Shown here: piece by piece, positions 1-10,145 of the stretch
How positions within the stretch are numbered: position 1 is the stretch's first letter
Layout of the letters: each line of letters begins with the position of its first letter
The notes under the pieces: model-generated
Database searches by the model: none
What the model saw: only the letters and a program-made list of their open reading frames with translations
Told to the model about the DNA's origin: nothing
Translations under genes and position numbers: made by a program
NCBI GenBank assembly: GCA_023014485.1
Contig: JAJOZX010006165.1
Span: 180,001 to 244,000 of the forward strand
DNA length: 64,000 nt
Direction: 5' to 3'
DNA from: Bathynomus jamesi
Lineage: Eukaryota > Arthropoda > Malacostraca > Isopoda > Cirolanidae

Positions 1-2660
1 TTGTAGGGGAGTATCAAATTAAAGGTTATAGACTTTTTGTTAAAAACAGAATAGGTAGGCGAGGAGGCGGTGTTATGTTGTATATCAAAGATAATATAGC
101 GAACGTTATAGAAGTAAAGCACACAATTCCAGAACCGATAGATTCGACTATAGCAGAACTTAAATTGAACGATTTCAAACTTGTTGTTGCGGTTATATAG
201 AGGCCCCCTAATCAAACAACTGATACGGACGAAGCGTTATATCGTGAACTAAAGCGAATAATCGGTAGTGAGCAGGCTTTAGTTATGGGTGACTTTAATT
301 GCGCTAACGTAAATTACGATACAATGCAGGGAGACGCGGAAGGTAGTCGTTTAGTTAATTTTCTCGAGGATAGCTTTCTTATTCAAAAGGTTGGGGAAAC
401 TACGAGGTTGGACAGTATTTTAGATTTAGTAATAACAACGGATGATAGGCTAATTACTGATCTGCAAATAATAGAACCGTTGGGCAATAGCGATCACAAT
501 ATGGTAGAGTTTGTCCTCTCAGTAAGTCACTCGAAACCAGCTAACTCGACGAAAATTCCTAACTTCCAGCACGCAGACTTTAGTAAATTTCGAAATAAAT
601 TGTCACACGTCAATTGGGAAAACGTGATGGGGAACTCCGACACAAAACTAATGTGGGAATCGTTCGAAACAGTATTTAGGACTATAAATGAGGAATGTGT
701 ACCGTACAAATTTAAGCGTGCGAAAGTAAACAACAAGCCCTTGTGGTTTACTTCTAGAGTACGAGACATTTATTATAAAGAGTAGAGATAAGGCTTATAG
801 GCTACATAAGTGCGATAAAGACAATTTGTGGTTACGAAACAACTACATATCTCTAAGGCGTGAAGCGAAAAGTGTAATAAAAAAGTCCAAGCGCGAATTT
901 GAAATCTCCATAGCTCGTGACGGTAAAGAAAACCCAAATTGATTCTTTCAATATGTCAATAATAGAAATCCAGTAAAAAGCGTCTTCGGGCCTTTGAAAA
1001 ATGTAAACGGAGATCTAGTTTCTGAAAACAAGGAAATGGCTACCTTGCTAAACGAATTTTTTACGTCAGTTTTTAATATAGAAGATGTAACAAATATCCC
1101 TACCGTCACGGACATAATACCGTTTGATAATGGTAATATTTCGGATAATATAGTGGTTAGTGAAGGGGAGGTAACGCGCTATATTGATAAAATGAAATCA
1201 CTGGGGCCGGATTCCATATATCCCATACAACTAAAAGAATTAAAAGATAGCATTGTTGTGCCGCTAACAAAGATTTTTAATGCGTCTATTTCTGAGGGGT
1301 GCGTACCAGATGATTTCAAGTTAGCAAACGTAACACCTATCTTTAAGAAAGGCGATAAAGGTGCGGCGGGAAATTATAGGCCAATCAGTTTAACGTCTGT
1401 TGTAGGTAAGCTACTGGAATCAATAATTAGGGATCGTATAGTCGAACACTTAGAATTCCATAAGCTAGTTACAAATACGCAGCACGGATTTAGGCGAAAC
1501 AAATCTTGCTTAACTAATCTTTTAGAATTTTTCCAAAGCGTGGTTGACGTTTACGATAGACATCGGGCGGTTGATGTAGTGTATTTAGATTTTCAAAAAG
1601 CGTTTGAAACCGTGCCGCACAAAAGACTCATTGAAAAAACTAAGGCTCATGTAATCAGGGGTGTAGTAATAAATTGGCTAGAAGAGTGGTTGCGAGGCAG
1701 GAAACAGAGGGTGGTCGTTGATGGAGCGGAGTCGTGTTGGGCTAATGTAGCGAGTGGCGTTCCTCAGGGTTCTGTATTGGGCCCCTTGCTTTTTCTTATA
1801 TATATTAACGATTTAGATGTCGGCCTAGTCAGTACAGTTTCAAAGTTTGCGGATGACACGAAGCTGGGTGGTAGGGCGATTAATGACGAAGATAGAGGTA
1901 AAATTCAGGAAGATCTGAATAAAATCGTTGATTGGTCAGTCACATGGCAAATGAGATTTAACGTTGATAAGTGCAAAATTTTGCATATATGTTTGCGTAA
2001 CGGTAATTTTGCGTATACTGTAGTATGTCAGGGAAAGATTTAACAAGCTTAGAGCAGGAAAAAGATTAAGGATTTATAGTCACTGGTGATTTAAAAGTAG
2101 CGAAACAAAGTACAGCAGCGGTCAATAAGGCGAACAAAGTGTTTGGTTTTATAGCTCGAAATTTTGAGTACAAATCGCGCGATATTATAGTTCCACTTTA
2201 TAAATCATTAGTTAGACCCCATTTGGAGTACGCGGTCCAATTTTGGAATCCGCATATGCGCAAAGATATAGACAAAATCGAAAGAGTTCAAAGACGAGCA
2301 ACTAAGATGATTCCGTCGCTTAGGTCAAAGTCGTACGAGGATAGGCTTAAGGAGTTAAAATTGACAACACTCGAGACTAGGAGGTTAAGGGGTGATCTAA
2401 TCCAGGTTTTCAAAATTATGAATGGGTTCGATAACGTAGATAGAGATAGCTTTTTCGAAATATCTCAATATAATAGGACTAGAAATAACGGGTGTAAGTT
2501 GACAAGTAGAAGGTTCGAGACAGCAGTTGCCAAAAACTTTTTTACGCATAGAATAGTAAATAGCTGGAATAGTTTGCCGGTAGAAGTAATTAGTAGCACG
2601 TCTATAAACATGTTTAAAAATCAATTAGACGCATATGCTGATAGAAAGGGTATAGTTTAA
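1..2660 (+). pseudogene. LINE ORF2: AP endonuclease and reverse transcriptase, broken
   Basis: This is the ORF2 polyprotein of a CR1/Jockey-group retrotransposon, which nicks target DNA and reverse-transcribes its RNA in place. The endonuclease part shows GDFN (about 288-299) and a SDHN motif (about 491-502). The RT shows YRPISLTSVVGKLLE (from about 1377), VPQGSVLGP and the catalytic FADD at 1846-1857. The C-terminal region (2139-2660) has LVRPHLEYAVQFWNP and ends in the NSWNSLP block usual for this clade. Breaks are an in-frame TAG at 198-200, a frameshift shortly before the TAG at 783-785, a TGA at 940-942 (consistent with decay of CGA) and a frame change after the TAA at 2041-2043. The copy at 58.6-59.0 kb lacks the 783 and 940 lesions. 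The element is dead. Confidence 0.88.
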
Positions 2661-2690
2661 GGTAGTAAAATTAAGGCTTTCTGGCGATAG

Positions 2691-2721
2691 ATCCCACAGC
2701 TCAACACAAGTGTTGTGGGAT
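2691..2721 (+). repeat. hairpin in LINE 3' region
   Basis: ATCCCACA (2691-2698) and TGTGGGAT (2714-2721) are inverted, and inside them CAACAC and GTGTTG (2702-2707, 2710-2715) pair around two bases. LINE 3' hairpins can act in recognition by the element's own RT; that role here is inference. Confidence 0.5.
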
Positions 2722-2885
2722 ATAGGGAGGCAGCGTCTTGGGTTAGGGGATACTCTCTGTCCTTACACACCCCATTTAAAGAGATTCCTCTGCCGAGCGG
2801 TGCCCCCCATAGTACTGTGAGGTATTGAAAAACTCATGATCTTCACTTGCCCCACAAACAACTTGAAATGGGAGACCCAAAATAG

Positions 2886-3443
2886 GTGCACACACATTTC
2901 TACATTACTGTACAGTCTTTACAGCCACACCTACACTTTTCCTCGTAAGTGTATATATTGTAATGCATAGGGTTGTAATTTTTGACTTGGTCCGCAATCG
3001 ATATGGACCGTGACTTGATGGATACCGTAATGAAATTGACTGGATTCTTTGGATCTGATATATTTGCATGTCCGTTATAAATAGATATAGAGTGTAACAT
3101 ATTTGTGGATAGTAGTCTATTATGACTTGATCCTCTGGATCCAGAGATTCTATCTTTAGTTTTAAATCGATAACACTGGCCAACAAAATGAAACTTTTTT
3201 TCCTCATCACAAACATGATCACACTTTTCTTAATGCATTTTTCGCGCTGATTCTGAATCTGATTTTATTTTGTTTCTAGCACGTATAGTTATATAGATAC
3301 ACTGGTTTTGATATTTTTAAGTTTTTGATATTGCTATAAGAAAATTTATGGATGTATAGATCACACTTAGGAATGCTAAACAACAAATACATCATTTACC
3401 TTATTCAATGTACTTATAAATAAAGAATATATACATTATTTTA
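2886..3443. other. intergenic, no gene recognised
   Basis: AT-rich sequence. Two overlapping minus-strand open frames (about 2900-3222) show no recognisable motif and look like chance. The AT-rich end (3380-3440) adjoins the 3' end of the transposase fragment that follows. Confidence 0.5.
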
Positions 3444-3722
3444 TTAAAAGCGCTGTGAGTGTGATTTCCTTTTGTAAATTTGGCCTGGATTGTCACGATA
3501 CAGCATCCAACAATGGTCCGCCATCATGCTTTCATTCCAATATCCTTGGTAGCGCTTCTCCATCATCTGAATATCTTGATGGAAGCGCTCTCCTTGCTCG
3601 TCACTCACTGCACCAAGGTTTTCAGGAAAGAAATCTAAGTGGGAATGCAGGAAGTGAATTTTTAACGACATTCGACACTCCATTTCTTTGAAGGCACGAT
3701 CTCTTACGCAGCTTTTAAAAAC
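3444..3722 (-). pseudogene. CACTA-like transposase C-terminal fragment
   Basis: The last 70-90 residues of the minus-strand frame match the C-termini of the proteins at 26295-26708 and 55653-57329 in this window. They share FPENLGAVS.EQGERFHQDI, a MEKRYQGYWN block and a CWMLYRDNPG block, then a basic KRKSHSQRF tail. In the family this segment carries a conserved Glu (EQGE) that I take as the last acidic residue of a DDE-type site. Only the C-terminus is present. It is joined in frame to an unrelated Polinton polymerase N-terminus, with the junction somewhere near 3710-3730. No terminal repeat was found on the left side. The homology is firm; the transposase role is inferred from the other copies. 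Confidence 0.75.
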
Positions 3723-4760
3723 ATACACAGTCCCACGACGATCATCCATTCCAAATACGACTATACTTGCATTCATTTTCTGCTCGGCCCTTACCAGTTC
3801 TTCAGGACCCATATTACACTCAAACTGAAGCTTACAATCTGAAGCCAGTTTACGGGCACGCTGCACAACCGTAGGCAGCCAAATTTTATGCGTCCATGTA
3901 TTTAGCACAGTGAACATATGAGCTAAGACTATTGCTATAAAGCCGCAACCACGATCGACGTTTAAATGCTTTCTGTAAATAACCTGAGAATTGAAATTAA
4001 GAGTATAAGTTGTGGCACTATGACCCGCAACACGGAATACTCTGTCAATATCTACCCTGAAGTTGTCCAAATTGAAGGCTGTACTACTTTGAGAGGCCTG
4101 AATTATACGGCCCAAGATATATTCTATATCAACAGCGGCCAAACGTCTGAACGGTATTGCTACCCAAAAATCAGCTACGTCCCCGTCATCTGACCCGAAC
4201 CTGAAGGACAACCCCGTCCGGACTTCACGTTCGTCGCGGTTCTGAAGGGCAAACTCCACAGTACTTTCAACTACGCATCGCAGTCCAACACCGTAGGTAT
4301 ACAGGGATCCAGGGTCAACCATGACCGTACCGATTTCTAGTCAGGGCAGGGGTGGGGGTAGAGGTGCACACCAACTCGATTGTTATACCATCCTCCGCAG
4401 TATGAGAAGCTGCTGTAGAGGAAGTACCCGGAACTACCAGGAATAATGGAGCACATTTGAGGAAGGTACTATTGTGGGGGTTGTGTCGTAAGACGTAGAG
4501 GGTTGGAGCTCTATTACTGGGGGTCTAACAACCGGCGCAATCCTGGCACGCTTTATACCTGACGTGGAAAGTTCTTCATCACGCTTCCGCTTTGAACTGT
4601 CGCGTGCTACAGGTGTCGCTGGTGAGGGTTCGTCAGCGGGGAAGGATTCTGTAGCTACACGGCCATCGGGTTCATCTGTGATATCGATGAATGGGGGCTG
4701 TACATCGTCGTCATTCACGGTTTTGTGGAAGAAGAAAAACAAGAATATAAGGAGCAACAC
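3723..4760 (-). pseudogene. Polinton/Maverick protein-primed DNA polymerase B, N-terminal part
   Basis: Transcribed leftward, divergent from the ATPase. Residues coded by 4322 down to about 3723 look like the N-terminal region of Polinton-type PolB: an F-L-N-F-Q-type strand region, then a GCGFIAIVLAHMF segment and a VYVF segment resembling the cysteine-containing domain that precedes the exonuclease in these polymerases. A separate upstream frame (4760-4434) is low complexity and basic or acidic (SSKRKRDEE, proline and serine rich) and is probably the disordered leader of the same protein, out of frame now. The exonuclease and polymerase domains are missing, cut off at the junction with the transposase fragment. 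A catalytic half from another or displaced copy lies at 48.3-50.0 kb. The assignment rests on position, strand and weak similarity. Confidence 0.55.
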
Positions 4761-4812
4761 TCAAAATTTGTAATATTTTGTAAATGACCCACTTAGGGCT
4801 GACGTGTTAGAG

Positions 4813-5433
4813 ATGGAATCTGTAGAAAAATTCTGGGTCACAAGCTCCTCCACACGTATTATATCTGGCTCTACAAGATGTGGTAAGACTGTATTTATGC
4901 TTAAAATCATTAAAGATAAGGGGGAGATGTTCTCAAAATTTGTGCATAAAGTAATATGGTGCTATTCGACGAATCAGTCAGTGTTCAACGAGGACCAAGA
5001 TGAAATTTTGTTCCACAAAGGTGTATATGTCGTTAATTCGTTAAAAGGTAATGAGCATACAGTCAATGTAATTAACGATCTCATGTTGGAAATGGATAAA
5101 ACGGTTGCCGAGACATTTACAGTGTTCTCCCACCATCTTAACATAAGCGTATTCTTCATCAACCAGAAGGTATTTTTCAAAAGTAAATACATGCGCGATG
5201 TGTCGTTAAATACACAATATCTAGTCTTATTCGCACAACGTGGAGATGTGTCACAAATTCGGGTATTAGCCAATCAAATGTTCCCGAATCAGCATAAAGA
5301 TTTTTTGAGTTTATGGGTATTTGAGCGTTATGGATATTTGCTTTGTGACCTTCATCCGCGAAACACGTTTAGGGTGCTTCTAAGAACGAATATATTCCAA
5401 AACGAACCTGAAACGGTGTATATTCCAGAATGA
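4813..5433 (+). CDS. Polinton genome-packaging ATPase (FtsK/HerA type)
   Basis: ATPase expected to drive DNA into the capsid in Polinton-like viruses. It is intact and about 206 aa from the ATG at 4813 (the frame is open upstream but without an ATG). Walker A is GSTRCGKT (about residues 17-24), followed by a VIWCYS strand. The Walker B region reads VINDLMLEMD, with Asn where an Asp is usual. Then come the SHHLNISVFFINQ and DVSLNTQYLVLF blocks and a C-terminal LLRTNIF block, all typical of this family. Its length is close to the usual 200-260 aa. It starts about 55 bp from the divergent polymerase leader, so the two probably shared a promoter region. It is the only large Polinton gene here without a frame break. 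The Asn in Walker B may still make it inactive. Confidence 0.85.
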   Translation: MESVEKFWVTSSSTRIISGSTRCGKTVFMLKIIKDKGEMFSKFVHKVIWCYSTNQSVFNEDQDEILFHKGVYVVNSLKGNEHTVNVINDLMLEMDKTVAETFTVFSHHLNISVFFINQKVFFKSKYMRDVSLNTQYLVLFAQRGDVSQIRVLANQMFPNQHKDFLSLWVFERYGYLLCDLHPRNTFRVLLRTNIFQNEPETVYIPE

Positions 5434-5440
5434 CAAATAG

Positions 5441-5737
5441 GCTGAAGAATATCGTGAATTAATAAAAATCTATCAAAGATTGCCCCGGACACTGCAACAG
5501 ATGTTTGTTGAAAATATCGACTCCGACTTTTTAAAATGCATCTGTGAATTCTGTCTTAATTTTATAAAATGTAATGTGCCAATGAAACCCCCTCAGAAGG
5601 CTCGCTTACGTCGTTACAAGAACATAATACGTGCGCTCGCTCAGAAAAGTCAAACTGTGGCGAAGAAAAAACGAATTATTGTACAAAGAGGGGGATCATT
5701 CCTCCCCATCTTATTTTCAGTTTTGGGCCTTTACTGA
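5441..5737 (+). CDS. small conserved Polinton protein of unknown function
   Basis: Open frame after a TAG at 5438-5440. There is no ATG before the conserved region, which begins EEYRELIKIYQRLPRTLQ. The core has a CICEFCLNFIKCNVP segment, then a K/R-rich stretch (QKARLRRYKN, KKKRIIVQ) and a hydrophobic C-terminus after RGGSFLP. Small basic proteins with a similar cysteine/NVP core and a GGF-like tail are commonly encoded next to the ATPase or integrase in animal Polintons; the function is unknown. The lack of a start codon and the TAG suggest decay at the N-terminus. It ends 13 bp before the next gene. Confidence 0.6.
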   Translation, partial: AEEYRELIKIYQRLPRTLQQMFVENIDSDFLKCICEFCLNFIKCNVPMKPPQKARLRRYKNIIRALAQKSQTVAKKKRIIVQRGGSFLPILFSVLGLY

Positions 5738-5750
5738 CTAGATTAATATA

Positions 5751-6392
5751 ATGAAGAAGGTGGTAGTGATTCCGCACGAGGTGTATGCTTCATTGCAAAG
5801 TTCAAAGATTCCAGACACGGCTCTAGAACCCCGTAAAAGTAGGCTTAAAAGAATGGAAAGCGAGTTGCTAGCCCTATTAAACAGTGAAAAGTCACCTGAT
5901 GAGAAAAGGATCTTGTACCAAGAGGCTTTGCAGAAATTTCTTCATGAGTACGAAGATTATAAGAATCCGACAGAGCTCCCCGTGGTTATTAGGCACAGCG
6001 CGAGCAACGCTGAGCATGGCGACACAGGACCTGGGCCCGACGTTAGAGATGACCAACCAAAGAATAACGGAACACAACACATCGAACATGTATTAAAAAG
6101 CAGTCTCCCACATACATTGAGGAATAAAGGCTTAAGTCTTTATAATCTATTGAGTGAGGACCCCATCATACAGTGGGCCGATACAGGCGAGGTCATTGTT
6201 GAAGGAACAAGGGTACAAGGATCCAACATCGTTGACATTGTTCATGATCTGGTGAGAAAGTGGGACAGGCCCTCACCAACAGGATGGAAGCATATTAAAG
6301 CAAGACTACAACAAATAAATGTCCCCAAAACATTGATAGGTAATCTGAATAGGTTAAAAGACTGGATCAAGTCTCGCATGTGTCACAACTGA
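5751..6392 (+). CDS. conserved Polinton protein, 213 aa, function unknown
   Basis: Intact frame with an ATG start (MKKVVVIPHEVYASL). An N-terminal helical region with L-E-L-LLNSEKSPDEKRILYQEAL is followed by a disordered Gly/Asp/Asn-rich linker (about residues 80-105). The C-terminal domain contains WADTGEVIVEGTRVQGSNIVDIV and a GWKHIKARL block. This two-part layout (VxxPxE start, charged helix, then a G-V-G-S-N-x-V-D-L core) recurs in animal Polintons beside the integrase. A role in virion assembly or DNA binding is possible but not shown. No frame break was seen. Confidence 0.62.
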   Translation: MKKVVVIPHEVYASLQSSKIPDTALEPRKSRLKRMESELLALLNSEKSPDEKRILYQEALQKFLHEYEDYKNPTELPVVIRHSASNAEHGDTGPGPDVRDDQPKNNGTQHIEHVLKSSLPHTLRNKGLSLYNLLSEDPIIQWADTGEVIVEGTRVQGSNIVDIVHDLVRKWDRPSPTGWKHIKARLQQINVPKTLIGNLNRLKDWIKSRMCHN

Positions 6393-6481
6393 GTACGCCA
6401 TCCCCCAGCAGCAGCGTCTCTGAAGAGGAGAAAGAAGAGAACAAACGGCCAACCTTATCCACGTGTCTCTAAAATACGCAA

Positions 6482-7524
6482 ATGGCTAACATATTAAGTA
6501 AACGCTATTATGACATTTCTAACCCGCCTCCTATGGCGGCGTTAATAGACTGTACAGAGGTGTTTACGGAGAGGGAAAAAAGATGTTGAGAGGTTTTTGC
6601 GGGAGCAGGATGCTTATACACTTCATAACCGGTGAGAAAAAGGTTTAAAACGGCCAAGACAGCGGCTTCGATTGACTCTATTTGGCAAGCGGATTTAACA
6701 GACATGCAAAGATATTCAGTGTATAATGACGGATACCGCTACATCCTATTCATAATAGATGTATTCTCTAGATATCTGTGGCTAATTCCACTGAAAAATA
6801 AATCGCCTGAAACAGTTGCTAAAGCGACCAAAACGTTGATGTTAAAAAGAAATAGGGTTCCTGGCTATTTTTGTACGGATATGGGGAAAGAATTTATAGG
6901 TCGCGCTTTTCAGAACATGCTGACAGAGTTTAATATCAGTTACTACACTAGCAGTTCTATACATAAGGCCTCTTTAGCTGAAAGAGTTCAACGTACCATA
7001 AAGGAACGCATGCATCGCTATTTTACACATAAAAACACATACAGATATATAAACGTTCTCGGGTCATTGGCGTTCATACAACCGTTCACACCACCGTACG
7101 ATTGGCACAACACCTAACGAAGTTTTAGAAAGAGGTACGCGCCAGAGGTGAGAAGAGATGGAGCACACCACCACACTCTACACATTTCAAAATCAATGAT
7201 TATGTAAGGCTATCACGTTCGGGAAATAAATTCGCGAAGGGATTTGAGCAAGGATGGACACGTGAGATTTTTAAAGTTGCTATGAGACCTAAAGAGATAA
7301 TGATGTATTACGTTGAAGATTTGAATGGGGAAGAGATCGCTGGAGGCTTTTACCGCGAGGAGTTGCAGAAAGTGACATTTAATTTAGGAAAAAGTGTTAA
7401 AATTGAAAAAATTTTAGGCAGCAAAGGTTCAGGAAAGAGAAAAATGTACCTGGTGAAATGGCTGGGTTACCCAGAAAGCTTCAACACCTATATAAAAGCT
7501 GCTGCAATAATGAAGCTTAAATAG
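6482..7524 (+). pseudogene. Polinton retroviral-like integrase with chromodomain, frameshifted
   Basis: Integrase of the RVE family. An N-terminal part from the ATG near 6482 (MANILSKRYYDISNP) continues through at least two frame changes between 6530 and 6632. The catalytic core (6632-7117) has Asp in WQADLTDM, Asp in CTDMGKEF and Glu in SLAERVQRTIKERM, so D,D,E is complete. Another frame break lies at 7110-7190. The SH3-like strand block (DYVRLSRSGNKFAKGFEQGW) and the GGFYREELQKV block follow. The C-terminus is a chromodomain-like module (RKMYLVKWLGYPESFNTYI) in which the usual second aromatic is Tyr. It ends 8 bp before the penton ATG. The family inserts Polintons with a 6-bp duplication; this copy cannot be active. 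Confidence 0.87.
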
Positions 7525-7532
7525 TATGCAAC

Positions 7533-8425
7533 ATGGCGCCTAGCCACTTCTATGTCACACTCCCGTCCTCTTCTTCTCTGTCTGTACATCCTAACAACAC
7601 CCTGGCCAACTTTGTGACAGAACTCCACGGACCCATTGAATTGGAGCGTGATTCGTATGAGGGTTTATGTGAACTCCAGTTAGCACCAAATTTTTAACTC
7701 TTGAAAATGAGCAAATAATATTTCTGATCCTTAGAAGAATTGTTGAATGTGAAAAATTAGACATAACCTTAGACAATACTATGCGATCAGTCCTGTTCGG
7801 TGAGGTACAGTACTATAGTACAAATGTAACGCTAGGAAACTGTCATTACGACACAGCCATGGACATTGTGACCGGGCTAAACAAAAGTCTTGAAAAGTCG
7901 TACCTGACAAACGATTTACCTTTTGAAGTCGTAAACAGAGGCACACCTGCATGCACATTGAAGTTAAAATCAACGCTTAGTAAAAATATTAAAGATAAAG
8001 AGCTGTTCACAATTGTGGCTGAGGGCCGACATAGCGCAGTTCTCCAAAGAGATACCTTTCACGAGGCACAGCATGACTTGTCCAGTTTAATGTATCAGTT
8101 GAAGATGGAAAAATTGGGTGAAAGCTGTCCATCCCCAGACATGTGCTATATTTACAGCAATATCGTAGAGCATCAATTTGTTGGGGACACCCAGGCGCGC
8201 CTGCTGCGCATTGCACACATCCCCAACCATAGAGGGAAAAGTTTGAGCATTACATATGACAAGCCCCATTATGTGAATGTTGCGACTAATATATTAACTA
8301 ATATCTCGGTATATATAAGAACGATTGACGGAAAAAATTTCCCATTCGGTGATGGGAGCTTAACAGTGAACTACACTTTCGTCGTTATAATGACCCGAAG
8401 GCCATTCACAGTCTATCGAGGGTGA
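7533..8425 (+). pseudogene. Polinton penton (minor, single jelly-roll capsid) protein, broken
   Basis: Vertex capsid protein. The start at ATG 7533 gives MAPSHFYVTLPSSSS, the usual N-terminal strand of Polinton pentons, followed by a PIELERDSYEG block. The first frame stops near 7697, and the rest (from about 7700 to 7781) is shifted and partly lost. From 7781 the body is continuous and holds CYIYSNIVEHQFVGDTQARL and a LLRIAHIP block, both signature strands of this protein. Near 8380 the expected C-terminal strand runs into the frame of the next gene, so the last residues before 8425 are probably out-of-frame reading. It is flanked by the integrase (8 bp) and by an overlapping pVI-like gene. 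Confidence 0.82.
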
Positions 8426-8772
8426 GATATCAGCGTGGGAGTGGGCTTGGATCCATTTTTTCAACCATACTACGCACCGCTGTCCCACTGTTGAAGAGGG
8501 CCTAGATACCTGGGGAGGAAGGAGGTACAAATCGGGTTTAAACGGGAAGAACACATAATGGGTGGAACTAAACCTAAAGAAGCTCTAAAAAATATTTAAA
8601 ACGTACATGGGACGAAATCATCAAAGATGCAAAGAGAAAAATGCGTGGTGGCGGAAAGAAGAGAGCTGCCAGGATGAAGGGGTTACCATCACTTGGCGCT
8701 AAACGTAAAAGGAAATCAAAAAAGAAGTGCTCTAAGGGTATGAAGCCTATGGCTGATCATTTTTTTAACTGA
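8389..8772 (+). pseudogene. Polinton pVI-like minor capsid/membrane-active protein, broken
   Basis: Starts in a different frame within the penton end. The N-terminal part reads NDPKA, then RYQRGSGLGSIFSTILRTA, the amphipathic segment typical of the adenovirus pVI-like protein of Polintons and adintoviruses. A stop at 8503-8505 and frame changes up to about 8590 remove the middle. The C-terminus (about 8593-8769) is very basic (KMRGGGKKRAARMKG, KRKRKSKKKC) and ends before the TGA at 8770-8772. The initiator ATG is not in frame, so it has been lost or mutated. In adenovirus the corresponding protein is cleaved by the viral protease, whose homologue lies at 10146-10633. Confidence 0.7.
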
Positions 8773-8852
8773 TATAAGCTGAGGACACTACTCTCACGAA
8801 TCATAGGCTGATTACTAGTTGTTGAGAGATGTGGTACTATTTCTGACTCGTC
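8773..8852 (+). other. spacer before major capsid gene
   Basis: Eighty bases with no motif that I recognise. It presumably held the promoter or leader of the capsid gene. Confidence 0.4.
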
Positions 8853-10096
8853 ATGGCGCGTTTCATCCATCCGTGTAGTTCACAATGCTTTAAATAGGAA
8901 CTGTCCCTCTTTGATTTGCCCCCCACTCAGGTCTCTATTGAGCATAGCGATTTATTACAATTAACCCATTAAACACAATTAGTTCGCCGAGTGCCCCTAT
9001 AGAATTCGTGATACCCAGCTCAGGCCATTACTTTTTGACCCGCGCTGCATGCACATGTACGCTAAACTGCGTATAGCCCATTCAGATGGAACGGACTGCG
9101 ATGATAGTTACTATGCATACCCTGAAACCAACTTTCTACACTCCATATTCAGCCATTGTGAGGTGTATTTAAATCAGTTTAACATCTCGGCAGGAACAGG
9201 GTATTATCACCTACGAGTCTATCTGAAAAATTTCCTCAACTTTTCAAAAGAAGCGAAGGACACCTTTTTAACCGCCGAGGGCTATTATCAGACTAAACAT
9301 GAAAGTGGTATAAGGGATAAATTTAAAAATTCTAAAAAAAAAGATATACGAGTGTTTTGCTCGTCTTCATACAGACTTCCCGTTCCAGGAAAAACTGCTT
9401 AAGAACGGCATCGATCTGAAACTAAAGCTCAACCGCACGAGTCCTGAGATCTGCATAAATCTGGGGTTTGATCAAGAAGAGGGCGCAAAACCCGTTGTGA
9501 GTCACATAATGGAAACGTATTTACGTGTACGCCGAGTGAAATAAAGTTCACCAAAACAAATAGAAATTGAGAAAAACTTAATACACGCCACAATAAAATT
9601 AACAGAGTACAGATCAAACTATACACGGTGCCGGCCGGGTTGGCCTCGAAACAACTAGAAAACGTGGCCCTGGGAGTTCTACCTAAAAGGATATTAATTG
9701 GAATGCAGGACCACGCCTCGACGAATGAAAAATAAAAAAAGTGCCTTTAAATTAGAGAATTTCGGCCTTAAAAATATAACTCGATACGTAAATGGCGTCA
9801 CACTGGGAGGGACTATGATTGCTGATTACTCATCAGACGCTGTGTTCCCGCTCTGCGAGAGAGCTTATAGTAGTCTGGCTCATAATGCAGGTGCCTGTGA
9901 TGAACTTGGGTTTGGCGTAACGCAGAAAAAATTTGTCGAAGAATTTAATATTTATTCATTTGATATTACGCCTGACTTGTCTGCTAGTATAAATGCGCAC
10001 TTAAGTTCACAAGAGAGTGGGAATATCTCAGTCAGGTTGGAATTTGCCAACCCTGTAGACGCGCCTATTAGTGTACTCGTGTACCTCGAATCATAA
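8853..10096 (+). pseudogene. Polinton major capsid protein (double jelly roll), broken
   Basis: About 415 codons, near the size expected for Polinton MCP. The start at ATG 8853 is supported by the FDLPPTQVSIEHSD block 20 codons in. Lesions are a TAG at 8895-8897, a stop and frame change near 8965-9030, another at about 9390-9410, a TAA near 9541 and shifts in 9600-9730. Recognisable parts are IEFVIP, NFLHSIFSHCEVYLNQF, the Y-R-x-Y-x-x-x-LNFSKEAKDT block (first jelly roll), a VRRVK strand, the YVNGVTLGGT region and the C-terminal EFNIYSFDITPDLSAS with GNISVRLEF (second jelly roll). It is followed after 49 bp by the protease. The capsid assignment is confident; this copy cannot make the protein. 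Confidence 0.85.
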
Positions 10097-10145
10097 GCTC
10101 TGATAGAAGTTGACCGTTTCAGGAACGTGATCACAGACTTTTAAA

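Larger units (their letters stand above)
1..2885 (+). mobile_element. CR1/Jockey-type non-LTR retrotransposon, 5' end outside window
   Basis: An endonuclease, a reverse transcriptase and a conserved C-terminal region follow one another on the plus strand, then a short 3' region with a strong hairpin at 2691-2721. ORF1 and the 5' UTR lie left of the window or are missing. A second fragment of the same family lies on the minus strand at 57887-58992. The 3' boundary near 2885 is approximate because no poly(A) tail or target duplication was identified. Confidence 0.85.

Noticed and set aside
2900..3222. Two overlapping minus-strand small frames with Cys residues
   Set aside because: No recognisable motif; likely chance in spacer sequence.
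4974..5273. Minus-strand 99-aa frame
   Set aside because: Antisense shadow of the packaging ATPase.
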